A stretch of DNA of 17,450 bases from JAHJRN01 sp043805355 (GCA_043805355.1 JAZDIB010000045.1:1-17450); one strand, 5' to 3'; positions 7,300 through 12,791 are shown, counted from the stretch's first letter. The notes: generated by a model not told the origin, from the letters alone. Made by a program: numbers and translations.

Positions 7300-8046
7300 A
7301 GACTGGCTCTCGCCGGTCTTTTCTTGATTCTCGAGGAGGCTGATCAGCTTGAGCACATCCGCGTGCAGGCGGGCGTCGCGCATCTGGACGCGTGCGTTTT
7401 CGTCCACCGTCCATGACGTGAGGCTTTCCGTGATCTTCCGACGTCGCGTCGGATCCGAGGCGGCCACGCGGTAGAGGACGGGACCGACGAGATCGACCCA
7501 ATCGAAGCTGCGCTGAAGGCGATGGACCACGAGATGGAGGGGGAGGATCTCGTTCGCGTCGACATCCGCGATGAGGGTCTTCGCATACGCTTCGACCGCT
7601 CTCCCCCCTTTGGTCAGGCGGTTTCGGTCGCTTTCCTTCATGCCCGGACGTTCCGAATCGCGTTGCCGCGTACTCCTCGACCCGAACTGCGCCTTCAGCC
7701 TCCGGATCGCGAGGAGCGCGTTCGCCCGCTGCGTTTTCGGGTCCTCGGCGCTCTCGATATCGGTCGAGCCGCCGAAGTCGATGATCCACGCTTTTCCTTT
7801 CTTCCGCGCGGTCTGGCCGCCATGCGGGACCTCAAGCATGATGTTCCGGAGATTGCCGTCTCCCCAGATGACGCCGGATTCCCCATGGATGACGTCGACG
7901 CTCCGTTCGACCGCATCGAGCAGGTTCATGTCAAGACGGAATCCGTGACCGCGCAGGAAGCCCTCCAACGACGCGCGGAACTGCGTATACGCCGCCCAGT
8001 CCTGATGTGTCCACTCGCGGCGGTTGACGTCGAAGCGTATGTGCAT
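7294..8046 (-). CDS. Protein-kinase-like protein, C-lobe half (downstream frame of a split gene)
   Basis: This 250-residue frame holds the catalytic half of a protein-kinase-like fold: VIWGDGNLRNIMLE (catalytic-loop Asp63 and Asn68, in the D-x4-N spacing of APH- and kinase-type enzymes) and AWIIDFGGSTDIE (DFG metal-binding motif, Asp90). It has no N-lobe of its own. The N-lobe is in the upstream frame, which overlaps it from 7926 to 8046. The ATG at 8046 shares its A with the codon for Ala214 of the upstream frame, so a -1 shift there would give one continuous protein of about 464 residues. The tail after residue 130 is helical and charged. Target unknown. It may be made as a separate chain, by frameshifting, or be the remains of a broken gene. 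Confidence 0.7.
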   Translation of the reverse strand: MHIRFDVNRREWTHQDWAAYTQFRASLEGFLRGHGFRLDMNLLDAVERSVDVIHGESGVIWGDGNLRNIMLEVPHGGQTARKKGKAWIIDFGGSTDIESAEDPKTQRANALLAIRRLKAQFGSRSTRQRDSERPGMKESDRNRLTKGGRAVEAYAKTLIADVDANEILPLHLVVHRLQRSFDWVDLVGPVLYRVAASDPTRRRKITESLTSWTVDENARVQMRDARLHADVLKLISLLENQEKTGESQSS

Positions 8047-8687
8047 GCGAGCGTCCGCGCCGCAAGCTCCTCGATCTGGCCATGCGGATGCCCTTCCAAC
8101 GCCGTCGCAGACGCATGGAGCGGCGAATTTTCGTTCAGCGCGTGGAACTCCCTGAGCATGATCGTATCCACGTCCGTCCCGTCGATCCGATCCATGACCA
8201 TGATCTCGACCGACTGGTCCGGGACCTGGATCTCGTTCAGGTCCAGAAACTTGTCCTTGAACGAGGCGTTCACGTCATGGGTCGCGTAATACCGAGGCAT
8301 CGGGATATCCGCATACCCGTCCGGATTCGCTACGTGCTTCGGATGGACGGCGTCATAGGACTTCCGAAGCAAAGCGTATTCCTTCTCGAGCATGCCGGGG
8401 GTCCCGACCTTCAGGAGCTTGACGACCTGTTCCACCTCCTTTTCAGGGTCGTAGATCCGCAGACGCGCGAGCACGCGTTTCGCCGCGTCGTTCAGGCGCT
8501 CTATCGGGAGCGCGAAGATGACGCCGTTGTTCCCCTCGTTGACCCGTTCGGCGAACCGCGTCATGAGCGCCTCGAGCGCGACGCGATCGATCTGTTCCTG
8601 CCCCTTCCGTTCACCCGCCTCCTTCGGGCGTTCCGTGTCCGGGGTCTTCCCGGCATCCATCCCCTTCATCGGCATTTCCGGTTTCAT
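7926..8687 (-). CDS. Protein-kinase-like protein, N-lobe half (upstream frame of a split gene)
   Basis: Residues 1-214 look like real coding sequence. After a charged N terminus, EVEQVVKLLKVGTPGMLEKEY (84-104) resembles the beta3 lysine and helix-C glutamate of a kinase N-lobe, and VEIMVMDRIDGTDVDTIM (160-177) resembles the hinge. From Ala214 onward the frame becomes Ser/Thr/Arg-rich (TYASTSTAASGHIRTG) with no kinase character, while the -1 frame continues with MHIRFDVNRREWTHQDW and the catalytic loop. The true junction is therefore at about 8046. The start at 8687 overlaps the stop of a 17-codon leader ORF (ATGA). No classic slippery heptamer is seen at the junction. Confidence 0.65.
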   Translation of the reverse strand: MKPEMPMKGMDAGKTPDTERPKEAGERKGQEQIDRVALEALMTRFAERVNEGNNGVIFALPIERLNDAAKRVLARLRIYDPEKEVEQVVKLLKVGTPGMLEKEYALLRKSYDAVHPKHVANPDGYADIPMPRYYATHDVNASFKDKFLDLNEIQVPDQSVEIMVMDRIDGTDVDTIMLREFHALNENSPLHASATALEGHPHGQIEELAARTLACTYASTSTAASGHIRTGRRIRSSARRWRASCAVTDSVLT

Positions 8688-8737
8688 ATCTCGATGTCCG
8701 CGTCGACCGCACTTCCGCCCCAGAAGATGTCCGTCAT
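8684..8737 (-). CDS. 17-residue leader ORF translationally coupled to the kinase-like gene
   Basis: On the minus strand, ATG at 8737 opens a frame MTDIFWGGSAVDADIEI that stops at TGA 8686-8684. That stop overlaps the kinase-like start in the sequence ATGA, the usual layout for coupled translation. A TATACT -10 at 8752-8747 would start transcription near 8740, just ahead of this ATG, so ribosomes would meet this ORF first. The peptide is short and could be a regulatory leader, the stub of a longer gene, or chance. Confidence 0.4.
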   Translation of the reverse strand: MTDIFWGGSAVDADIEI

Positions 8738-8746
8738 ACGGATGGG

Positions 8747-8752
8747 AGTATA
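8747..8752 (-). promoter_or_regulatory. -10 element (TATACT) upstream of the kinase-like operon
   Basis: TATACT on the minus strand at 8752-8747 differs from consensus by one base. No good -35 is seen at the expected distance (TGGGAG at 8775-8770). It lies 9 bases before the leader ORF start. Confidence 0.35.
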
Positions 8753-8786
8753 CCCGAAGGGTCCCTCATCTCCCAGTCGACGAGAC

Positions 8787-8815
8787 TTGTCCGATTCCCG
8801 GCCTTTTGGTATCCT
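8787..8815 (+). promoter_or_regulatory. Promoter of the tRNA-Trp locus
   Basis: TTGTCC (8787-8792), 17-base spacer, TATCCT (8810-8815). Transcription from about 8822 would run through the broken tRNA copy (8836), the GIY-YIG gene and the intact tRNA-Trp. Its placement before the broken copy suggests it is the ancestral tRNA promoter. Confidence 0.5.
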
Positions 8816-8831
8816 CTTGCCACAATTTGAC

Positions 8832-8891
8832 CCATAGGGGCGTCGTTCATCCCTCCCTTCGCGAAGGGAGGGATCGATGGTAGGACGCTGG
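8832..8891 (+). pseudogene. Broken 5' half of tRNA-Trp, interrupted by a 27-base insertion
   Basis: 8832-8849 (CCATAGGGGCGTCGTTCA) and 8877-8891 (ATGGTAGGACGCTGG) match 9144-9161 and 9162-9176 of the tRNA-Trp locus exactly, including 4 bases before the tRNA. Between them, 27 bases (8850-8876) are inserted in what would be the D-loop. The match ends within the anticodon stem, and no 3' half follows. Confidence 0.9.
8850..8873. repeat. 24-bp perfect palindrome inside the broken tRNA copy
   Basis: TCCCTCCCTTCG is followed directly by its reverse complement CGAAGGGAGGGA. As RNA it forms a strong hairpin. Its 3' arm contains GGAGG (8867-8871), placed 5 bases before the ATG at 8877, so it supplies and may hide the ribosome binding site of the GIY-YIG gene. 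Confidence 0.85.
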
Positions 8892-9149
8892 ACCGATATG
8901 CATTTCGTCTATCTGCTAAAAAGCCAGATGAACGGCACGTTCTACATCGGCATCACAAGCGACGTAGAACGGAGATTGAAGGAACATAACTCCGGAAAAA
9001 CGTATTACACCGACCGACATCGACCTTACGAACTAATCTACTTCGAGGCATACAGGACGAAAACATCCGCAGAGGAACGTGAAAAGAACCTTAAGCGATT
9101 CGGTTCCGCATACTACGGTCTCTTGAAGCGCTTAGGGGACAAACCATAG
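8877..9149 (+). CDS. Small GIY-YIG protein lying between a broken and an intact tRNA-Trp
   Basis: A 90-residue protein with the full small GIY-YIG core: FVYLLKSQMNGTFYIGITSD, RRLKEHNSGK with the conserved Arg, and the Glu-bearing IYFEAYRTKTSAEEREK segment. The ATG at 8877 is chosen because a perfect GGAGG lies 5 bases upstream. The next Met (8898, MHFVYLL) is where most family members begin and has no Shine-Dalgarno site at normal distance. With the first start, residues MVGRW are encoded by the tRNA D-arm copy. The TAG stop (9147-9149) overlaps the first two bases of tRNA-Trp. The setting, between two copies of a tRNA 5' half, suggests a free-standing homing-type nuclease or its remains; activity is inferred. 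Confidence 0.88.
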   Translation: MVGRWTDMHFVYLLKSQMNGTFYIGITSDVERRLKEHNSGKTYYTDRHRPYELIYFEAYRTKTSAEEREKNLKRFGSAYYGLLKRLGDKP

Positions 9150-9221
9150 GGGCGTCGTTCAATGGTAGGACGCTGGTCTCCAAAACCAGCAACGTAGGTT
9201 CGATTCCTACCGCCCCTGCCA
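9148..9221 (+). tRNA. trpT: tRNA-Trp (anticodon CCA, encoded CCA tail)
   Basis: The 7-bp acceptor AGGGGCG/CGCCCCT is fully paired, as in E. coli tRNA-Trp. The D-stem is GTTC/GGAC with an AATGGTA loop. The anticodon stem CTGGT/ACCAG carries the loop CTCCAAA (anticodon CCA at 9180-9182). The T-arm GTAGG-TTCGATT-CCTAC is perfect. Discriminator G9218 and CCA 9219-9221 are encoded. It should be functional. Its first two bases lie in the stop codon of the GIY-YIG gene, and its last four lie in a 26-bp palindrome. Confidence 0.97.
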
Positions 9222-9243
9222 CGTCGCTCGCGAGCGACGTGGC
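9218..9243 (+). terminator. 26-bp perfect palindrome at the tRNA-Trp 3' end
   Basis: Each arm is 13 bases (GCCACGTCGCTCG and its complement) with no spacer, beginning at the discriminator base of tRNA-Trp. No U-tract follows directly, so it is a pausing or processing hairpin rather than a standard terminator. Its 3' arm runs into TGGCCTGCCA, a variant of the repeat seen at 10438, 11716 and 12889. Confidence 0.55.
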
Positions 9244-9292
9244 CTGCCACCTCTCAGCAAGTGCAGGCTGCATCGCTCGCGAGCGGCTTTTG
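9240..9292 (+). repeat. CCTGCCA-type repeat variant and second TCGCTCGCGAGCG copy
   Basis: TGGCCTGCCA at 9240-9249 matches the core of the three dispersed repeats downstream. TCGCTCGCGAGCG at 9273-9285 repeats 9224-9236 and is followed by GCTTTTGTTT, giving a weak terminator-like end to the tRNA transcript. Confidence 0.5.
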
Positions 9293-9329
9293 TTTGACAG
9301 AGAACAGGAATACTGGCAGCGGTAGAAGT

Positions 9330-9590
9330 ATGTGGTACTTCTATGTGCTGCAATCCAAGAAACGTCCGAATTGGTTCTACAAGGGGTCGACGGGCGATCT
9401 CCGTGCGCGGTATATCCAGCACTTAGATGGTGAAGTTGATGCGACTCGGCCATATCGACCGCTTCGATTGGTCTATTACGAGGCGTATTGCTCAGATAAG
9501 GCAGCACGAATCCGCGAGAAGCGTGTGAAACAGAGTGGATCTATTTCCGTACCGCTTCTGCGGAGAATACAAGAAAGCCTGACGTCGTAA
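9330..9590 (+). CDS. Small GIY-YIG protein downstream of tRNA-Trp
   Basis: An 86-residue protein of the same class as the one upstream of tRNA-Trp but clearly diverged: MWYFYVLQSKKRPNWFYKGS is the GIY-YIG core, DLRARYIQHLDGE carries the conserved Arg, and RLVYYEAYCSDKAARIREK the catalytic Glu. The start at 9330 gives the family-typical N terminus. An upstream in-frame ATG at 9261 would add a segment encoded by the terminator region. Only a weak GGTAGAAG precedes it. A TTGACA at 9294-9299 may be a -35, but a matching -10 is not clear. Confidence 0.85.
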   Translation: MWYFYVLQSKKRPNWFYKGSTGDLRARYIQHLDGEVDATRPYRPLRLVYYEAYCSDKAARIREKRVKQSGSISVPLLRRIQESLTS

Positions 9591-9609
9591 GCGTCTCCAA
9601 CATTTTTCG

Positions 9610-9629
9610 CCGCTGAAATAGCGGTAATT
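9610..9629 (+). terminator. Weak terminator-like hairpin after the GIY-YIG gene
   Basis: CCGCT/AGCGG with a GAAAT loop, then TAATTT, 20 bases after the stop at 9590. The stem is short and the U-tract broken. The rest of 9591-9688 is AT-rich and holds nothing else I can name. Confidence 0.3.
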
Positions 9630-9688
9630 TGCCTCTTACTTTACATGGAGGCCAAAATATCAAATCAAATTCTGATACCGCAATGTAT

Positions 9689-10333
9689 TTAGCTTTTATG
9701 CCAAAGCTGCCAATATCGATAAAAGAGCGGATTATTATCTTTGATTTTTCGTCCTATCGTGTTCGGAGTAATTTCGTGGAAACGTGAAAAATAATATTCC
9801 CAAATCTTCCGTTTGGTCGGATTGGTGAGGAGAAATTGCACGTGTTTCCAATGGAAAGATTGAAGAAAAACGAGGATCGTCAGATCGTTATCCTCATGGT
9901 GTTGCTGTAGGATCGATTTGACGTGCTCGGCCATGATGCGTTCACGAATATAAATACGTACCCACCACAACCAATTTTTGAGCGCACAGGGATACATGTT
10001 TTTCCATACATCGAACCATGAAGTTACGATTTCGCGTGGCGCATCTACGGCGTATGCCGATACGTTGTGACCCTTTTTTCTGAGTTCCGTGACCGCTTTC
10101 CACATCGCAATATCTGATCGTACCCATGGCGTCAGTTTTTGCGCACGCGTTGAGATGCGAGGAATGTCGGACATAGGCGAACATGGCCCAAAATGCCGCC
10201 GTCCTTTAATCTGCATGGGCTGATTGTTTGGATATTCCAATATGAGAATATCAGGTTTATGGGTTTTTACCGCTTTTGCTTGCCTCAAATCCAATCTTTC
10301 GGATTCGGTGCAGTTCACTTGGATGTCGCGCAT
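9689..10333 (-). CDS. Hypothetical protein, possible distant TraB/TIKI-superfamily member
   Basis: A 214-residue soluble protein from an AT-rich stretch unlike its neighbours. The order of features recalls TraB/TIKI proteins: an N-terminal strand-helix with a buried acid (HKPDILILEYPN, Glu33), a middle helix-strand with a basic end (ELRKKGHNVSAYAVDAPREI), an R-x-R-E-R helix (YIRERIMAEHVKSIL, 128-141), then a hydrophobic strand ending in His (LTILVFLQSFHWKHVQFLL, 151-169), in the place of the family's VGxxH. It lacks the Gly residues of that last motif, so the link is tentative. The end is rich in Trp and Tyr. No signal peptide or membrane helix. The ATG (10333) coincides with the start predicted from its promoter. 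Low GC suggests transfer. Confidence 0.65.
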   Translation of the reverse strand: MRDIQVNCTESERLDLRQAKAVKTHKPDILILEYPNNQPMQIKGRRHFGPCSPMSDIPRISTRAQKLTPWVRSDIAMWKAVTELRKKGHNVSAYAVDAPREIVTSWFDVWKNMYPCALKNWLWWVRIYIRERIMAEHVKSILQQHHEDNDLTILVFLQSFHWKHVQFLLTNPTKRKIWEYYFSRFHEITPNTIGRKIKDNNPLFYRYWQLWHKS

Positions 10334-10339
10334 GTCTAC

Positions 10340-10368
10340 ATATTAGCAATAAAATCGATTGTGTTCAC
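10340..10368 (-). promoter_or_regulatory. Promoter of the TraB-like gene
   Basis: GTGAAC (10368-10363), 17-base spacer, TAATAT (10345-10340) on the minus strand. Predicted start at about 10333, the A of the ATG, so possibly leaderless. Confidence 0.4.
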
Positions 10369-10420
10369 TTTTTCTAACCAATTCGGGCGATGTGCATCTG
10401 CGATTCCGCCATTACCAGCG

Positions 10421-10481
10421 TCCGAACGTCTTCCACGATGGCCTGCCAGCAAAATTACCGCTTATATAAGCGGTAATTTTG
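10421..10481 (+). repeat. ATGGCCTGCCA-hairpin repeat, copy A
   Basis: TCCGAAC (10421-10427), then 21 bases ending ATGGCCTGCCA (10438-10448), then a perfect 32-base palindrome (10450-10481, arms CAAAATTACCGCTTAT) ending in TTTTG. The hairpin looks like a terminator but lies between two divergent genes where neither needs one. Copy B shares the bases just before ATGGCCTGCCA (GTCTTCCACG). Confidence 0.8.
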
Positions 10482-10528
10482 AAATGATGTATCCAAAGAA
10501 GGTTGAAAGGATTACTCTAAAGACACGT

Positions 10529-10534
10529 TATAAT
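10529..10534 (+). promoter_or_regulatory. -10 element TATAAT of the small membrane protein gene
   Basis: A perfect TATAAT. The best -35 is TTGAAA at 10503-10508, at a long 20-base distance. Transcription would start near 10541. Confidence 0.45.
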
Positions 10535-10582
10535 TCAAATGTAATGATTAATATGAGCCTCATATCTTGGGCGGACGGAAAA

Positions 10583-10750
10583 ATGAAGAAATTGGACTGG
10601 ATGGACATGGCGCTCACGAAAGTCAGCTGCTTCGCTTTCGGGGCGTTGATCGTCGCGTTAATCCCGCAGATATTGGAGATCAACATCTGGTGGATCGTCG
10701 CGACTTGGTTGGTCTTCGCCGCTCGGCCTCTCTATCGATTTTTCAAATAG
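10583..10750 (+). CDS. Small two-helix membrane protein, CPR type
   Basis: A 55-residue protein, MKKLDWMDMALTKVSCFAFG at the N terminus, then two hydrophobic segments (about 12-28 and 33-49) split by an Asn/Glu turn, ending in YRFFK. The layout (short W-x-D/E-x-x-L-x-KVS helix start, two helices, basic end) matches the protein at 14418. I know this pattern as common in CPR genomes but with no assigned role. GGACGGA lies just before the ATG at 10583. Upstream in-frame ATGs at 10544 and 10553 are possible, and 10544 would be almost leaderless from the TATAAT at 10529. Confidence 0.65.
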   Translation: MKKLDWMDMALTKVSCFAFGALIVALIPQILEINIWWIVATWLVFAARPLYRFFK

Positions 10751-10835
10751 GTTCGAGGTTAGGTTTTTGCCTGATAAAGCTCATTCATCACGGTCCGGGT
10801 CCAGGTGACTTCGGGGACAGCCGGTTTTGATTATC

Positions 10836-10844
10836 TGATATACT
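10836..10844 (+). promoter_or_regulatory. Extended -10 promoter (TGATATACT) of the gene at 10851
   Basis: TGA precedes TATACT (10839-10844), a typical extended -10 that can act without a good -35. Its start point would fall on 10851, the A of the ATG, giving a leaderless mRNA. Confidence 0.5.
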
Positions 10845-10850
10845 TCGTTC

Positions 10851-11309
10851 ATGAAAAACAGAGTCCTTTTGTCTATCGTCAACATCCTAGCCCTCTGCGT
10901 CATCGTGATCGCGGTCAGTTCGTTTTTCATCTACCGCTCCCAATACATCGGGCTGGTCATCCTCGCGCTGGGCTTCCTGTGCCTCGTTTCGCTGATTCCG
11001 TTCAAGATCTCGATACGGAGCATCTGGCCGGACATCGTGTTCGGGCTGATTGACAACGGGATCCTCGCCATCATGGCGCTGTTCGGCGGCGAGATCGGGG
11101 GAGTGATGGGGGCAGTCATCGGCGGTGTCGTAGGCAACGCCGTGACGGACGGCATCGCGGGTATCTTCGAAGGGATCGCCGCGGAAAAGGCCAAATCGAA
11201 AAAGTCCGGTGATGGCCGTACCTTGCTTGGTTCAGCCGTCGGAAAGATGTCCGGGTGCCTGTTGAGCGCCGGCGCCGTCTTGATTATTGCCAACCTGTTC
11301 AAGATCTAA
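10851..11309 (+). CDS. Integral membrane protein with glycine-rich helix
   Basis: A 152-residue protein with hydrophobic segments at about 5-27, 33-50 and 60-78, then a glycine-rich stretch (GGEIGGVMGAVIGGVVGNAV, 79-98) of the glycine-zipper kind, a charged loop (AEKAKSKKSGDG) and a last hydrophobic helix (135-150). No family was recognised beyond glycine-zipper membrane proteins, which often oligomerise or permeabilise membranes. It is followed 11 bases later by a SemiSWEET-like gene, so the two probably form one operon. Confidence 0.7.
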   Translation: MKNRVLLSIVNILALCVIVIAVSSFFIYRSQYIGLVILALGFLCLVSLIPFKISIRSIWPDIVFGLIDNGILAIMALFGGEIGGVMGAVIGGVVGNAVTDGIAGIFEGIAAEKAKSKKSGDGRTLLGSAVGKMSGCLLSAGAVLIIANLFKI

Positions 11310-11320
11310 TCCGCGGAAAT

Positions 11321-11614
11321 ATGCTCGATGCCATCAATCGGATATTCCGTATCGACAAGCACAATCATCCGATAGACCGCATCGCGAAACTCAACGCGCT
11401 GGTTTCCGGCGTCGCCCTCTACCCGCAATTGATCAAGGTTATCTGTACGGGCAATGTCGTCGGTTTCTCGTTCCTGACGTATGCTCTGATTATCCTGAAC
11501 AGCGTGGTGTGGATTGTCTACGCTGTCCATCGCAAACTGCTCCCGTTATTGATTTCGTCCATCCTAAATTGTATGGCCGCACTCGGGATCGTTCTATTCA
11601 TCATCGTTGCTTGA
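11321..11614 (+). CDS. SemiSWEET / PQ-loop family transporter
   Basis: This 97-residue protein has three predicted helices (about 24-41, 50-70, 75-96), the size of bacterial SemiSWEETs, which work as dimers to move sugars passively across the membrane. The PQ motif is in GVALYPQLIKVICTGNVVGF (Pro35-Gln36), and Asn60 and Trp64 (LNSVVWIVYAV) fit the conserved Asn and Trp positions of the family. The start at 11321 is chosen for family length and for GCGGAAAT just before it; the in-frame Met at 11255 would overlap the upstream gene. Substrate unknown. Confidence 0.85.
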   Translation: MLDAINRIFRIDKHNHPIDRIAKLNALVSGVALYPQLIKVICTGNVVGFSFLTYALIILNSVVWIVYAVHRKLLPLLISSILNCMAALGIVLFIIVA

Positions 11615-11697
11615 ACCTGTCTCATTAGAGGTGTCTGGGGCTTGAGCATTTTTCAAACTGAAATGACCCTTGTGTATGGACGTTCAACAGGATGAAT

Positions 11698-11759
11698 GTT
11701 CTGATGTCTTCCACGATGGCCTGCCATCAAAAAGCTCACCGACACGGTGAGCTTTTTGA
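11698..11759 (+). repeat. ATGGCCTGCCA-hairpin repeat, copy B
   Basis: TTCTGAT (11699-11705), then 21 bases ending ATGGCCTGCCA (11716-11726), then a 14-bp perfect stem (arms TCAAAAAGCTCACC at 11727-11740 and its complement at 11746-11759) with TTTTTGA in the 3' arm. It probably ends the plus-strand transcript of the SemiSWEET gene, 113 bases upstream. Confidence 0.8.
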
Positions 11760-11770
11760 CTGCCGGTCCC

Positions 11771-11815
11771 TATAACAAAAAATGCGCACGCGGGGCATTA
11801 TGCTCCGACGTGCGC
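11771..11815 (-). terminator. Intrinsic terminator of the HExxH protein gene
   Basis: On the minus strand a stem GCGCACG/CGTGCGC (outer arms 11809-11815 and 11784-11790), with further inner pairing, is followed by ATTTTTTGTT (11783 downward). It begins 18 bases after the stop codon at 11834. Confidence 0.75.
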
Positions 11816-11833
11816 GCGAGTCGACGGTCATTG

Positions 11834-12742
11834 TTAGATACCAAGGAGTCTGTAGAACCCCCAGATGAAGCGTGCCTTCGTGTCGTCCTTGTCGGATCCT
11901 GCGTAGTCCGCTTCCAGCAGCTTGAAGACCGCATGGACCCAGACTTGTGTCTGGCGGCTCGATCGCTCGAGATCGCTTTCTGAGGGTCCGAAGGCCTTTT
12001 CGAGCATCGGTTCGTATCCAGATCGATCGGGGAATTTCATCGGATACGAATCGATCTTGGTATTCGGATGTCCGCGTAGACGGTCCACTTCGGCCCGAAG
12101 GACCCTTGCGTACGTCTCGCCGCCGATCTCCGACATCAGGCGGCAATGGAACTCGAGCGTGGCGAGCTCCTCGTAGCATAGCTGCTTGAGGTCGTTCGAA
12201 TCGTATGGCTTCTGCGCGAACGACATCGCATGCTTCGTTTCGTGAAGCAGCAGCAGCCCTTTCCAGACCGTGGACATCCGTTCCGATCGGATCACGATGA
12301 CCTTGTCTGAAGGGCGGTACAGCGCGACAGAAGTCTCGGACTGATTCATCCGCTTCAGCCCCGGATCGAGACGTTCGTCCTCTTGGAGTATCGGAACGAG
12401 AAGAACCTTCGATTTGGCGTCCTGCGGGACGCGTAAGACCGTCACGGAGTTGTTGCCTGGAAGACCGAACCCAACGGACGTCAGGAGATACTCCATGACG
12501 CGCCCGGCCTCCGCGTCTTTTGTCGCATCGGTCACGTACTGCGCGGCGTTACGCCAAGCGAGAGCCGTCGTAACGTGAGGGTCCTTCTCGTACTCGATGA
12601 TAGACTTCGCCACCGTACTCTCCATTTTCGTTCGGGGAGGCTGTGTATGTGCGGATTTCGCGGATTCGATGCCATGGAGGACGACGGCACCGATGAGACC
12701 GGCCAGGATCAGACCGAAAACCTTGAGATGGCTGATCTTCAC
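11834..12742 (-). CDS. Membrane-anchored or secreted HExxH protein (putative zinc metallopeptidase)
   Basis: A 302-residue protein with an N-terminal signal anchor (residues 7-24). The motif LLLLHETKHAMSF carries HETKH (His167, Glu168, His171), the zinc-binding HExxH pattern, and acidic residues follow in LCYEELATLEFH (Glu191, Glu192, Glu197), about 20 residues on, in the place of a gluzincin third ligand. The region before it (KVIVIRSERMSTVWKGLLLLH) would be the edge strand and active-site helix. No peptidase family is firmly recognised, so substrate and activity are open. The GTG start at 12742 is supported by AAAGGA 7 bases upstream, one of the better Shine-Dalgarno sites here. The leader carries a small hairpin (CGGCTGCTAGCCG, 12758-12770) just ahead of it. 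Confidence 0.7.
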   Translation of the reverse strand: MKISHLKVFGLILAGLIGAVVLHGIESAKSAHTQPPRTKMESTVAKSIIEYEKDPHVTTALAWRNAAQYVTDATKDAEAGRVMEYLLTSVGFGLPGNNSVTVLRVPQDAKSKVLLVPILQEDERLDPGLKRMNQSETSVALYRPSDKVIVIRSERMSTVWKGLLLLHETKHAMSFAQKPYDSNDLKQLCYEELATLEFHCRLMSEIGGETYARVLRAEVDRLRGHPNTKIDSYPMKFPDRSGYEPMLEKAFGPSESDLERSSRQTQVWVHAVFKLLEADYAGSDKDDTKARFIWGFYRLLGI

Positions 12743-12791
12743 GTATATGTCCTTTCTCGGCTGCTAGCCGACAGTTGTCAACGAACGATAG

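Noticed and set aside
7522..8837. Long plus-strand ORFs opposite the kinase-like gene
   Set aside because: The minus strand carries kinase motifs; the plus-strand translations are Arg-rich with no motifs.
8832..9221. A group I intron in tRNA-Trp
   Set aside because: An intron would separate the two tRNA halves once. Here the 5' half is duplicated and the right-hand tRNA is complete, so no splicing is needed, and no intron core was seen.
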